Assembly (NCBI GenBank): GCA_026724425.1
Contig: JAIUCV010000354.1
Coordinates: forward strand, 496,001-560,000
Direction of reading: 5' to 3'
DNA: 64,000 nucleotides
DNA from: Erythrophleum ivorense
Taxonomy: Eukaryota; Streptophyta; Magnoliopsida; Fabales; Fabaceae
Below are positions 50,718 to 61,832 of the stretch, piece by piece. The first letter of the stretch is position 1; each line of letters starts with the position of its first letter. The translations under genes were made by a program, and so were the position numbers. The notes beneath the pieces were generated by a model that did no database searches, was not told the DNA's origin, and saw only the letters and a program-made list of their open reading frames with translations.

Positions 50718-52885
50718 TTATCGTTTGAGGTCACGGTACATCTTGGTCGCACCCGGATGAATCAAAAACTTGCTCGAATGAGCCTCTCTCAAAACCTCCT
50801 GCCTCAACTCCACATCTTTGGGCACACAAACTCGCCCACGAACCAAGATAGTCCCATTCGAAGAGACCTGATACTCAGAACCAGACGCCTGCAAAGCATC
50901 GATCAAACCCTGATCACTCTGCTGAGCCACTCTGATCCTACTGAGTAAATCTGCCTGATCAGCTGCCTCTAAACCCAAAGGCTCCTCTGAAATAGCACAA
51001 AGCCGCAATGTACTAATCTCGCTGACCAAAGCCTCAACACCACGCTCTCTAGCTGAATCAACCCTCCGTCGACTCAAATCATCTGCCACCAAATTGGCCT
51101 TTCCCGGATGATAAACAATATCCAGGTCATAGTCTGCCAGAAACTCCACCCAACGCGTCTGCCTCGCTTTCAGCAAAGGCTGAGTAAAGATATGCTGTAG
51201 ACTCTTGTGATCCGTAAAGATCTTCACTCTACCACCATAAAGATAAGACCTCCAAATCTTGAGTGCAAAAACCAATGCTCCCAACTCAAGATCATGCGTA
51301 GGACGGTTACGCTCACTACCCTGCAACTGCCTTGAAGCATAGGCAATCACTCTGCCCTCCTGCATCAAAACACAACCCAGTCCAACACCTGAAGCGTCTG
51401 TGTACACTACATAAGGCTTCCCCGGATCAGGTAATGCCAACACTGGTGTACTAGTCAACATCTCCTTGAGCTTCACAAAGCTCTCCTCGCACTCATGCGA
51501 CCACACAAACGGCACATCCTTGCCAGTCAACCTCGTCATCGGCTGAGACATACTCGCAAACCCTTTGACGAACCTCCTGTAGTACCCTGCTAAACCCAGA
51601 AAACTCCTGATCTCGGTAGCACTACTCGGTCTAGGCCAATCTCTGATAGCCTCAATCTTAGCCGGATCCACAGAAACTCCCTCTGCAGAAACAATATGGC
51701 CAAGAAAACCCATCTCTCTCTGCCAAAATTTGCACTTGCTCAACTTAGCAAACAACTTCTGCTCCCGAAGCTTCTCCAAAACAAGCCTCAAATGCGTCGC
51801 ATGCTCCTCTGGACTCCTCAAATACACCAAAATATCATCTATGAATATGATGACGAACACATCCAGAAACTCCCTGAACACGTCGTTCATCAATCTCATG
51901 AAAGCTGCCGGCGCATTTGTCAAACCAGAAGGCATGACTACGAACTCAAAATGCCCATACCTCGTCCGAAAAGCCGTCTTCCGGACATCTGTCTCATCTA
52001 TCGGAATCTGGTGATATCCCGATGCCAAGTCAATCTTGGAGAACCAAGTAGCACCTCTCAACTGATCCAACAACTCATCGATCCTCGGAAGTGGGTACCT
52101 GTTCTTCACTGTGACTCGATTAAGTCCCCGGTAATCAATGCACAACCGAAAACTGCCATCCTTCTTCTTCACAAACAACACTGGCGCTCCCCACGGCGAA
52201 ACACTCGGTCTGATGAACCCTTTACTCAAAAGGTCCTCTAGCTGCTTCTTCAGCTCTGCCATCTCTGCTGGAGCCATCCTGTAAGGTGTCTTCGATATCG
52301 AAGCTGTCCCGGGCTCTAACTCAATCGTGAAAGGATCTGACCGAGATGGTGGCAATCCCTTCAGCGACCGAAACACATCCTCAAAATCCTGGACAACCTG
52401 AATATCCTGCAAAACCACCTCACCACTGGACTCTGTCATAGTAATCGTCGCCAAATAGGCTTCACAGCCCCGCTCTAACAACTGCTCTGCCTGAATAGCT
52501 GAGATCACTATACTCCCTGAAGTCGGTCTCACTCCCTGATAAACCAACTTCCCTGCATCCTGCTCAAACACCACTCTACCTCTGTAGCAATCCAGATGAA
52601 CCCGGTAAGAAGATAACCAGTCCATCCCCAAAATCACGTCATACAGTTCTACCGGACTGATGACCAAATCTGCTGGCATAGACTGCCCTGCAATCTGCAC
52701 ATCCACTGCTCTAGCTCTGCCTGAAGTAGCCAGAAAACCCTCACCGGCCACCTTGACAAAGCCTGAAGCCTCGCCATCGCTACTCCGAATACCACTACTC
52801 TCAGCTCTCTCTGGAGTAATGAAGCAGTTAGATGCTCCCGAGTCAAACAAAACGTGAGACTCAAAACCGCCAACTAACAAGGTCC
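50718..52885 (-). CDS. Tekay-like protease, RT and RNase H
   Basis: About 720 residues open on the minus strand from GTLLVGGFES. The protease has VLFDSGASNCFITPE and VILGMDWLSSY. RT has GSFRLCIDYRGLNRVTVKNR, KIDLASGYHQIPI, FVVMPSGLTNAPAAFM and IIFIDDILVYL; the family's MPFGL is MPSGL here. RNase H has PYVVYTDASGVGLGCVLMQ and IFTDHKSLQHIF. A nonsense codon at 50718 ends it early in the integrase. The first codons appear to be joined to Gag through an intron-like gap at 52886-52998. Confidence 0.85.
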
Positions 52886-52998
52886 CTACACACACCACAA
52901 GTGTTGAGAACCTCTAACTCTATCACAGTAAAATAACAGAAACAGACAACACCAAAATTCTACCTTAAGAATTTACAAGTCTGAGTCAAAGATTTTAC
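52886..52998 (-). other. Candidate 113-nt intron between Gag and protease frames
   Basis: On the minus strand, ATCACAG is followed by GTAAAATC at 52998, and GTGTGTAG ends at 52886 before GGACC. Removing this GT-AG segment joins QSGQIT to GTLLVGG in frame. The segment has stops in the coding frame, is T-rich and has a plausible branch-like TACTGTGAT. Related elements usually read straight through here, so this is either a real intron or noncoding spacer. Confidence 0.4.
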
Positions 52999-53068
52999 CT
53001 GTGATCTGGCCTGACTGACTAGTCTGGCACACCTCTGCCGGAGTGTAAACACGCGGCGCTCCACCTGA

Positions 53069-54418
53069 CTACAACGCTGCAACCTGAGCTGCTGACTGAA
53101 TAGCCAACGGCTGAATCACTGCTGCCACTGCCCTCTGCTGCAACTTGGGACACATGGGCTTGATATGCCCTGACTCCCTACAATAGAAGCACACTGAAGT
53201 CTCTCTGGATCCCGCCCTCTTGGGGCACATAACAACTCGGTGATCCAAACTCCCACAACCAAAGCAACCACCCGTAATCGGGCTACTAGCAGATATCTCC
53301 TCTGCTCTCTTCTTCTGGCCCTGCACAGGCCTGCCGCCCCTGCCATGACCAGAACTGTAACCTCTACGCTGCTGATGCTGCTGCTGGCCCCGAGGATGGG
53401 TAGCAGAAGCAACTACAGCTGGAACAACTGCCGAACTCACCGGCTCACGCAAATCCTCCTCAATGGAAGCTGCCAACTCCACTAAACCAGCTCTAGTGTG
53501 GTACATACCACCTCTGCACTGAGTCCTGATGTTCCTCCGAAGTCCCTGAAGAAACCTCGACATCAATGCCTGCTCACTCACCAGCTCACCACCTGTGTGA
53601 ACCACCATTCTGCAGAACTCTGCATCGTACTCCCGTACAGACCTCTCACCCTGCGTCAAGTCTAAGAACCTCAACTGCAGTCTGTCACGAGCCTCCTGCG
53701 GGAAAAACTTGTGATTGAACTCCTCGACGAAATCAACCCAAGTCCAAACCTCTCTCCGGGTCCTAACAGACCTCCACCACAAATGTGCATCACCTCCAAG
53801 GTAGTGCACTGCCAACTCAACCTGAAACTGCTCTGGACAACAGACTGAATCGAAGTTCCGCTCCAACCTCTGACGCCACTCGTCAGCCTGCTCTGGAGTA
53901 ACACAGCCCTCAAACATAGGCGTGCCAATCCTCTGCATCTCCCTCATCATCTCACGATAAGGCGAAAACTCAACCGCAGCACCCTGTGGCCCTGCAGCCT
54001 CCTGCTGCTCAACAAAACCGGCACCAACCTGTGCCCCGGCACCAACCTGTGCCCCAGCCGCTGGAGGTGCAACCGGAGCCTGCTGTGGAACTGCCTGAGG
54101 AAGACGTGCCAACAACTGCGTCAGTAGCCCCACAATCGAATCTCCCTGAGCTAAAGCTGCTCCCCCACCGGGAACAGCTCCAGCTCCCGCGCCACCACCG
54201 GCACCAGAGTTAGCCCCACCGGCCAACGAAACTGACTGAGTCACTGACGCTGTCGCCACACTCGGCGCTGCACTCTCCACTGAAACCTCAGCCTCTGGCA
54301 AACCACGCCCAGCACCCCGACCTCCACGACCCGCTGCTCGCCCACCGCGACCAGCTCCTCTGCCCCCACGGGCTCCACCGCGACCACGACCACGGCCACG
54401 ACCACGACCTGCATCCAT
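53069..54418 (-). CDS. Tekay-like Gag
   Basis: 449 residues from the ATG at 54416-54418. The N-terminus is an extreme Arg-Gly repeat (DAGRGRGRGRGRGGARGG), then an Ala/Gly/Pro-rich stretch. The capsid-like core has MQRIGTPMFEGCVTPEQADE, HYLGGDAHLWWRSV, FVEEFNHKFFP and LTQGERSVREYDAEF. Two zinc knuckles end it: CFGCGSLDHRVVMCP and CFYCRESGHIKPMCP. The frame stops with TAG at 53069-53071; about 22 more codons in the same frame (APRVYTPAEVCQ) lead to the intron-like donor. Protease follows only after readthrough and splicing or on a separate start. Confidence 0.85.
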   Translation of the reverse strand: MDAGRGRGRGRGRGGARGGRGAGRGGRAAGRGGRGAGRGLPEAEVSVESAAPSVATASVTQSVSLAGGANSGAGGGAGAGAVPGGGAALAQGDSIVGLLTQLLARLPQAVPQQAPVAPPAAGAQVGAGAQVGAGFVEQQEAAGPQGAAVEFSPYREMMREMQRIGTPMFEGCVTPEQADEWRQRLERNFDSVCCPEQFQVELAVHYLGGDAHLWWRSVRTRREVWTWVDFVEEFNHKFFPQEARDRLQLRFLDLTQGERSVREYDAEFCRMVVHTGGELVSEQALMSRFLQGLRRNIRTQCRGGMYHTRAGLVELAASIEEDLREPVSSAVVPAVVASATHPRGQQQHQQRRGYSSGHGRGGRPVQGQKKRAEEISASSPITGGCFGCGSLDHRVVMCPKRAGSRETSVCFYCRESGHIKPMCPKLQQRAVAAVIQPLAIQSAAQVAAL

Positions 54419-54633
54419 CTCTTTGCACTTCCATCAAGTACAGAAAATGAGCAAAGTCAGCACAAACACAAAACACAACACACCAAATATCCAACTCACT
54501 TACCGCGGAAAACTGGAAGACCAAGAGGATGAGACTAGACTACCAACTGACTAACTCACATAATCAATTAAACACATAGTCCAATCCACTCAATACTAAC
54601 AGTCATAAAACCGTATACGCTTTGATACCAAAA

Positions 54634-55931
54634 TGATAACAACCAAGCTTTCTTTTTTTTTTTTATAAACGATTATAATAAATTATCAATGCGAAAATTC
54701 TCGAAAGAAATCAATAATATTAAATCATAATAAACCGTTCAACAAATAACCAATAACCAATGAAAACCAATAAAGAATAAGCAACCTAAATACCAGGTTT
54801 GCTACATTATTTAAATAAAACTAACATCCTAAAATAATGAATTCCTTGTCAACCACAACAAGATAGCCAATATCAAATTCCTAATCTCATCATCCTCTTC
54901 TCTCGGTCTCTTTCCGCGGAAGAACATTGTTGTTACCTGCATCACATTGGAATAGAGATGCGTAAGTATTATCATAAATACTTAGTGAGTGGATCATCCT
55001 GCCTACAGGCCAAGTACGTCAAACACTAGACAATACATCAACAATAATCAACAACAAGAACAATATTCAACAACTGAAACTTCCCTGTCAGGAAACACCC
55101 ACGTTTCCTGACCACCCAGGTCAGTGTCGATCGACGCCAGCCTCCTGAGTGTCGATCGACACCCATCGAGTGTCGGTCGACACCAGCTCGACGCCCAGAC
55201 ACCAGAAGCTACAAAAATCGCATAGAAAATCGCAAAACAAACAATCAAAGGGTTTTCAACGCCCCAACACATCCAAAACATGATTTCCAGTATAAACAAC
55301 TCAAGACCACAATCCAAACTCGAAATCAAACAATCTCTAACGATTAACGGATCTACAGTCACGCACTCACCTTGAAAAGGATTAGAAGGAAGGAGAAGAA
55401 GATGAACAACAACCCAAAGCCTCTGATCAAGCCTACAAACCTCACAAAACTCCAATATCACCTCTGAAAAGTCTCTGTCACCCAAAAAGTGACTTTCTGC
55501 GCGGCCACCAACTTTTATTCGTGAGACTAGGGCTTCCCTCGCCCAAACCGACCCAAAACCAGCCGACTTAAATCAAACCGGTCGATTTTCCAATAACCGG
55601 TGTCGATCGACACCCTTCCTTGGTGTCGGTCGACACCCCTCGACCAAAACCAAACCAACCTCAATTCGATCGACTAAACCCGGAATCGCTCACGATAACC
55701 GGTGTCGATCGACACACCCCCTTTGGTGTCGATCGACACTAGACATTTAGGAGCTTTTTACACATTTTCTTCGAGATGATTGAACCTTAAACCGACTGTA
55801 CAACAATCAAACAAGAACATGTACAATTAATCCTCAATTCACACCTCAAAGAGCGTATGTAATCGACTCCCGAATCCCTAACGTCGTCTGATACCCTTTC
55901 TAAAACAACTTTCTGGTTCGCGGATGTTACA
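54634..55931 (-). repeat. Tekay-like 5' LTR with palindromic motif clusters
   Basis: 1298 bp. The GTGTCGATCGACAC clusters recur at about 55124-55190 and 55598-55740, in the same positions as in the partner LTR, so they predate this insertion. The adjacent minus-strand TTTGGTATCAAAGC is the primer site. Confidence 0.9.
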
Positions 55932-55936
55932 ATCCC

Positions 55937-57160
55937 GGAACAACCTGCAACACTTTTACTTGTATGGAGACTCCACCAAAACGAATTTGGTCTTGCATCA
56001 TTAATAGTTTCTGATTAAAATCAGAATGTTTCCTCATTTATAAATTCTTCTTTGACATGCCGCTGAAAATTGATAGAACTGTCACTTGACAGCCTCGCAA
56101 GTGACTTCCCCTGAGTAGATACTTATGTAATATACTCATGATGCAACAAAACAACTTTGAACTCTTTAGTTGTTTTCTTCTAAATATAGCTTAATTTCTC
56201 TGCATTTTTATCTCTTTTCTAGCTTATGGCACTAGATATACAACAGTCCACATTCTTGAAGTGAGCAGCCATGAAACAAGACCCTGCATAAGCAACGTAA
56301 ATCTCATCACGACAACTTCTCCGAGCAGCACAAGCACATGCGAGGACAGAGCCTCGCCACCGTCAGCGATCTCATACTCTCTGCTCGACCGTGTCCTCCT
56401 CTTTTCCTTATTCACCACTGCTTCCGCCGTCGCTTTTGCAACCTCAATCTCTTTCCTCCTCTTCCTCTTTTCTTTCTCCTTCTTCTTCGTCTCGCTCAAA
56501 CTGAGATATTCCGCAATTACATTGATATTGCGCCGAGGAAAGCACAATAGAGCCTTGTTGCTGTTACTCGCGAGAATCGAAGAGCATACAAACAGTTGCT
56601 TCACCCTAATCGCTCCTGCCATTTTCTTTTCTTCTTCTCATGCCTCTTTCGCCATTATCGTCGTATGAGTAGCAGAAAACGCCCAAATCGTGAATCCCGA
56701 TCGGAAAAGAGGAAGAGAGAGATAGAGACCGAGAGACAGAGAAACAGTGATGAAGATAGGAAGATAGGCAAAAGGGAGCGAGAAAGATAGACACAGACCG
56801 TCTTTCCGATCAAAGGTCGGCCGGAGACGATTTCCGGAAGAAGGCGATGCCTCATTTCCATCGGAGAGAAAGAGAAAGAGAAAGAGAGAGAGGAAAAGAA
56901 AATGAGTTTGTTTTTTTTTTTTTCTCAAAACGTGAATCAACATGCAGTTGACACGTGAATCGTTTTTGATTTAACAGAAGGACTCGATTACAGGTATTTA
57001 TTTTATTAATTTTTTTAAAAAATCTGATATTATGTTTAAAACCATGTTAAAAACTTTGTTATAATCTCCGATGGAGTTGCAGTACTAATAATATTTTTTT
57101 TGAATAAGTTTAACATTCATTCCAAAAAAAAAAAAAAAACAGTACTAGTAATTGACCTAT
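55937..57160. other. Host DNA with an unassigned hydrophobic open frame and GA-rich tract
   Basis: A plus-strand frame (about 56221-56668) begins after a TTTTCTAG acceptor-like site and reads TRYTTVHILEVSSHETRP, then a Ser/Thr region and a long hydrophobic Leu/Phe/Ser stretch. It has C-rich codons but no recognised family and overlaps an antisense open frame, so I do not name it. At 56690-56900 the plus strand is a GAGAAAGAGAAAG-type microsatellite. An A-run lies at 57125-57140. Confidence 0.25.
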
Positions 57161-57169
57161 GACAACATA

Positions 57170-57243
57170 TCTCACCGTCCCAAAGTTGTTCAAGAGTCAT
57201 AGAAGGACTCGTCTCATGAACAAAAGACATTCTTTTCATCAAC
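57170..57243 (-). pseudogene. Aldo-keto reductase pseudogene, C-terminal piece
   Basis: The minus strand reads MSFVHETSPSMTLEQLWDGE and then I, the conserved end of plant 4C-type aldo-keto reductases. The usual stop after GEI is changed, so reading runs on as CCHRS. It continues the piece at 58883 across a solo LTR; TCAAC at both LTR flanks marks the split. Confidence 0.72.
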
Positions 57244-58877
57244 TGATGCGTTGGGTTTTATGCTTCAAACTAATACAATTTATAACCCAACTTGGTAGAG
57301 CTGCAAGTGCACAGCCGTGGTAAGTCGGGGTCGAACACAAGGAAGAGTGATTTCGTTTCAAGCTTATGGTGAGTGATAAGTAGCTAGAACAAAGAATATG
57401 AGTTGTGGTGATCCTAATGTCTAATGAAAACAAGTGAGTAAGTGAATAAGGTTGTAAACAAGATGGGAAAGATGTTAGGCAAGGGAAAATCAATGGAAAC
57501 CTTCAATGAAATGACAAGAGATTGCATGGGATAATTTATAAACCGCCTTGAACTCACAACACTAATGTATAGCCTTTCCACTTTCGTGGCTCCGGCCACT
57601 ATGCTTAAACAACCTAATAGACTCAACTTTCGATGGTTATTACAAGTTATAAGCATGCATTAATCAATGTTCAAGTTGTGATTGTTCACTAAGTTCCTTA
57701 GGTCGACTTTTGGAAGCCTAAGACACTTAGCTCATCAAATACTAGTTTCGGCAATACAACAAGCTTTTGGAGAGTGTATCAACCTAAGTTCGAGTTGTTG
57801 AGGCGCGCTTTCCTAACAACAAGCAATAAGAGCAAGCAAAGATGAAGAACCAAAAGAGTAAATCCCGTTTTATGCAATCAAACAAGTCAAAACATATCAA
57901 GAGTCCATCGATCTCCCTCGGCCTAACGAGGGGATCTACTCGGACATACTAAGATCAAGCAAGCAAGGCGAGATTGATATCATTATGCAAGTATGAAAAA
58001 GAGATAAAGGATTAAAAGAGGCTTCTCTGATGAAGAACAAGTCGAATCCCTTGATAACTTTCGATCCAAAGTACAAAAGAGAAAAGGAAAAGATGAAAGA
58101 ACAAAGATGAGATGCGAGTGCAAGAGTTGAACGGTGCCTCCTTCTTCCTTCTGGACGGCGCACCACCTAGGGCTTCTCCTCCTTGACGGCTTCTCTCTCT
58201 CTTGCACAATACACTCGCTGCTCTCTCCTCCAAAGGCGAAAAACATTGTATTTATAGGCTTGAAGTCGCTAGGGTTGTGATGAGCCGAAAAAGGAAACTT
58301 TCCGGTTAACCGGCTTTGATGATTTGCGACGTGATTGGGCCGGGTTTAGGACAAGTGAACCACCAAAAGCAAGCTGGGCTTGTGTTAAGTCTAGAAAAGG
58401 TCCATGCCGCTGCATCCCGGGGCCAATTGGTGGCGCCAAGTCTCCATGGGCTTCGTTTACTCACCTGGCGGACACGTCTTGGGAGAAAAAGAGTATCTCC
58501 GTGATGGTTGATCCAAATGACTTGAATCCACTTCGTCGTGATGCATAACTCAAATATCTATCCATCAAGACCAAGATCATGATTTTTGGACGTCGGGAAG
58601 ACCCCTTTCCGCGGTTATCTTTCGGATGCTCCGGTTCTGTCCAAATGCGAGAATCGGACAATTGGAGTTATATTGATGCTCTTGACTTGGAAACTTGCAT
58701 GGATCATGGTTTGAGGCTCTTTTGCTCCTTTTTGAATCCTTTTTGATGTTTTAACCTGTTGAGACTCCAAAACCAACAAATACAAGAAAACTACCTCTAA
58801 AGGCATAGAACCTTATTGAAAACACTTGAAAACACCAATAAATACTTAGTGAAAACATGTAAAATATGATGATATCA
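57244..58877. mobile_element. Solo LTR, about 1.63 kb
   Basis: Runs TGATGCGTTGGG to TGATATCA, with TCAAC on both sides (57239-57243 and 58878-58882). It contains CTGCAAGTGCACAGCCGTGG and GGGTCGAACACAAGG, motifs I associate with large gypsy-type LTRs of plants; the family is not fixed. There are no internal domains, so this is a product of LTR-LTR recombination. Minus-strand open frames in it are chance. Confidence 0.75.
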
Positions 58878-58882
58878 TCAAC

Positions 58883-59072
58883 CTACCATGCAACAGTGAA
58901 AACACACATCTTCAGTTTTAGAATATACCGAGCATAGTAGCAAAAAAGAGAAAGCTTTTGATTCTATTTGGATATGCAATCACTTGCCTGTTCAATATCA
59001 GAATACTTGGATAACATGCTATCTGGTATGGACAAATTGAAACATTTTAGTTGATATATTTGTAGGGATACT
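58883..59072 (-). pseudogene. Aldo-keto reductase pseudogene, middle piece
   Basis: The minus strand reads SIPTNIST, then in a shifted frame NLSIPDSMLSKYSDIEQA, matching the region after the NADPH-binding KSTNE motif of plant aldo-keto reductases (DWSIPD--L-KFSEIEQA). The segment between the LENPM and IPTNIST parts is much shorter than normal, so an internal deletion is likely. It is bounded on both sides by solo LTRs. Confidence 0.7.
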
Positions 59073-59557
59073 TGTTAGATCCAGAAATAGCACACGTTAG
59101 TATGACGGGATATTCGGATGGGAGACTTGGGAAGCTTTGGATTAATCACTCAAGAAGAGGTTCGGATACAAGAGATAGTCTCGTCAAACAAGCCTTGACG
59201 AGACGAAATGCGAATAACAAGAGAAAACAGAGAAAAGATGAGCAAAGTGCTTTAGGGTTTTTAGAGCTGCGTCACTTGGTCTTCCAGGAATGAAGAACCT
59301 CTCCTTATATAGTTGAGTTAAGGCGATTCTCTGCTGAATATCCTCCTCTTGATCATAAAGGAAATCTTCCTATTTTCTTGATTTCCTTCCTTTCTTCGAG
59401 TGGCGGCTGCATCTTTTTCCCTTTTGCTTAAGGTATTACCTTCCTCCTCAAGGCTTTCCATTTCGGTGAGGAGGCTAGGGCTGAAGACGGGCTGGGCTTT
59501 TTGTGATGTTACTCATTGCGACGGGCTCGGGGAAATGTGCTCGTTTCACCCCTAACA
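59073..59557 (-). mobile_element. Solo LTR of the Tat family
   Basis: 485 bp, TGTTAGATCC to CCCTAACA, aligning end to end with the LTRs at 25924 and 36837 but clearly more diverged. ATACT flanks both sides (59068-59072 and 59558-59562). It lies inside the aldo-keto reductase pseudogene. Confidence 0.9.
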
Positions 59558-59930
59558 ATACTCTCCATTGGGTTCTCCAGGGACAACGTAGCATATGGAC
59601 ATGTTGTTCTACGTACTGAGAGGTGAACGCCTTTAGATTTTCATAAATCTCGGAGCACAGTTTGTTGCCATGAAGGGTAACACTCCACTTCGTTAACAGC
59701 AGATCTCTTGAGAATCATGATTATTACACCTTTCATAGGAGCTATATAGACTTGACAACTGATTACAAAGAACATAAGTAATCTATAAGATATTTTTTAA
59801 AGCAAAGTGATGCAAAATACCAGAGCTTCGAAGTGATGAAAATTTCTCACGCTTAACAACTCCATCATCAAATAATTTCTTTAGGACTAGCCCAATCTAC
59901 ATAACAACCCAAGTCGAACTTATTTGAGAA
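59558..59930 (-). pseudogene. Aldo-keto reductase pseudogene, N-terminal pieces
   Basis: On the minus strand an exon piece at about 59840-59895 reads KKLFDDGVVKREKFFITSKL and W; a later one at about 59565-59700 reads SAVNEVECYPSWQQTVLRDL, a stop, then KSKGVHLS. The first is the segment before the catalytic HWP region, the second the substrate/NADPH-binding strand (AVNQVECHP in active enzymes, His changed to Tyr here). The exon with the catalytic His and the N-terminal exons are missing or unrecognisable. Confidence 0.72.
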
Positions 59931-60462
59931 GATGAGTACGCATGGTATATATATATATATATATATATACTCAGAACGTACCAGAGCACTAATGGAAAGC
60001 TAACATACAAATTGGAATTGCAATCCAAAAAAAAACATACAATTTGGAAGGCCAGTCCACATGGACCACATTGACAAATCTTTGAATGATTTGGTGTTGA
60101 ATCTCAAAATAGCACAATAGTGTTATAGAAAGATGTGGAGTTTAGGAGAGACTCTTTATTAAGATCAACCAAAGTTCAAAGATTACAAAAGGGTGATTCA
60201 ACTCGGCGACAAGGCTTGCCGAGATGAATACGCAGAGAATAGGATAAACTGAAAGTAAATGACGAATTATAGCTAGGGTTTTTGCCTCTCTGCTCTCAGT
60301 GATTGCCGGGGATTTCTGAATATTCTTCAATGAATGAGGGGTCTTCTTTATATAGTGAGATGAGTGTTTGTAAAATTTTATTTACCTCCAAAGGGTACCA
60401 TTCTATAAAAAAATCTTAGAATGACACGTCGACGTTCTGGCCAAACGTTCGACGAAGCAAAA

Positions 60463-60720
60463 TACGATCTCTTGGAAAAAGAGCTCAACCCCGATCTCGT
60501 CATACACGAGTTCGAGAAAATACGATCTCTTGGAAAAAGAGCTCGACCCCGATCTCGTTCTGCACGAGTTCGAGAAAATACGATCTCTCGGAAAAAGAGC
60601 TCGACCCTGATCTCGTCATACACGAGTTCGAGAAAATAAGATCTCTTGGAAAAAGAGCTCGACCCCCGATCTCGTGACAAACGAGCTCGACCCCGATCTC
60701 GTCATAAGCGAGTTCGAGAA
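60463..60720. repeat. 58-bp tandem repeat array
   Basis: Units starting at 60463, 60521, 60579 and 60637 each read TACGATCTCTTGGAAAAAGA, GCTCGACCCCGATCTCG, then TCATACACGAGTTCGAGAAA, with a partial fifth. It lies in the 3' region of the truncated Tat element. Open frames on both strands arise because the unit has few stops; I do not regard them as genes. Confidence 0.8.
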
Positions 60721-60745
60721 AAAGCGTTCGAAGAAACCGACACCT

Positions 60746-61085
60746 CCTTGACGAGCCGCTGTCAAGTTCGAGATGAATTCTCCTTGACGAGCCGCTGTCA
60801 AGTCCGAGATAAATTCTCCTTGACGAGCCGCTGTCAAGTTCGAGATGAATTCTCCTTGACGAGCCGCCGCCAAGTCCGAGATGAATTCTCCTTGACGAGC
60901 CGCCGCCAAGTCCGAGATGAATTCTATTTGACACAACGATGTCAAGTCCGAGACGCACAATTGTCCCTCCTTGACACAACGATGTCAAGTCCGAGATGAA
61001 TTCTCCTTGACGCGACGATGCCAAGTCGATAAAAATCATAACAGCAATGTATTCTCCTTGACGAGCTAACGTCAAGTCCGAGAGA
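60746..61085. repeat. About 36-bp tandem repeat array with internal dyad
   Basis: About nine units of CCTTGACGAGCCGCTGTCAA followed by GTCCGAGATGAATTCT. Each unit contains CTTGAC and GTCAAG as an inverted repeat. Later units vary in the loop (ACAACGAT) and length. Related single motifs occur in the full-length Tat element at 26675-26785. Confidence 0.8.
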
Positions 61086-61357
61086 AATTGTCAAAAGCAC
61101 ATTCTACTTGCGGACAAGATGACGTCAACGTACTCTTTTCCCTTTTTATGGTTTTTATCCCATAGGGTTTTTTTCCATATCAAGGTTTTAACGAGGCGGT
61201 ACGAATCTAAAGTCAATAACGCAGCATCGCATCGGAAACGAGCTAGAATTGGCACGGCATAATTGTTATTAATAGCTCACGAGCTCCTCTCTTATACATG
61301 AAGTCCGCCGAAATCAAACTGCATTTGACTCGACGAACTGGGGGGGGGGGGACTTAT

Positions 61358-61832
61358 TGTTAGTACCCGGAATTAGCACAATTCCTTGAGCCCGTCATAA
61401 TTAATAACATCATGCAAGCCTGGCCCGTTTTCCACCACCACCTCCTCAAAGAAAAGGAAAGACTTGGAGAAAAAGACTAAATCCTTGAAGAAAGGAAAGA
61501 GATCAACACCAAAGAAGAATATTTCCAAAAGAGAAAAGGAAGAATATCTTGAAGAAGCCGACCTCCTCTCACTATATAAAGAAGACCCCTCATTCATTGA
61601 AGAATATTCAGAAATCCCCGGCAATCACTGAGAGCAGAGAGGCAAAAACCCTAGCTAAAATTCGTCCTTTACTTTCAGTTTATCCTATTCTCTGCGTATT
61701 CATCTCGGCAAGCCTTGTCGCCGAGTTGAATCACCCCTTTGTAATTTTTGAACTTTGGTTGATCTTAATAAAGAGTCTCTCCTAAACTCCACATCTTTCT
61801 ATAACACTATTGTGCTATTTTGAAATTCAACA
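61358..61832 (+). repeat. 3' LTR of the truncated inner Tat element
   Basis: 475 bp, TGTTAGTACC to ATTCAACA, preceded by a G-run and ACTTAT, the polypurine tract. A TATATAAAG box lies at about 61572. It aligns in inverted orientation with the two half-LTRs around it. Confidence 0.82.

Larger units (their letters stand above)
47636..55931 (-). mobile_element. Tekay-like Ty3/gypsy chromovirus
   Basis: LTRs at 47636-48934 and 54634-55931 (about 1.3 kb, roughly 25 differences by eye) are flanked by ATCCC (47631-47635, 55932-55936). The minus strand next to the right LTR reads TTTGGTATCAAAGC, an initiator-Met-type primer site, and GTGGGGGAGAA next to the left LTR is the polypurine tract. Minus-strand order is Gag with two zinc knuckles, protease, RT, RNase H, integrase and a C-terminal chromodomain-like tail, as in Tekay/Del elements. 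The coding region has one nonsense and one frameshift lesion in the integrase part, so the copy is older than the others. Confidence 0.93.

Noticed and set aside
56224..56622. Lys/Glu-rich minus-strand open frame opposite a hydrophobic plus-strand one
   Set aside because: Neither strand has a recognised family or clear start; described only as an unassigned frame.
57936..58246. Overlapping minus-strand open frames of 73-87 residues
   Set aside because: Inside a solo LTR with clear TG...CA ends and target duplication; no domain.
60500..61075. 191-residue and 117-residue repetitive open frames
   Set aside because: Translate tandem arrays in a Tat 3' region in several frames; no evidence of expression.
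60746..61085. Spaced dyad repeats resembling a CRISPR array
   Set aside because: Units abut without unique spacers, and the context is plant nuclear retrotransposon DNA.
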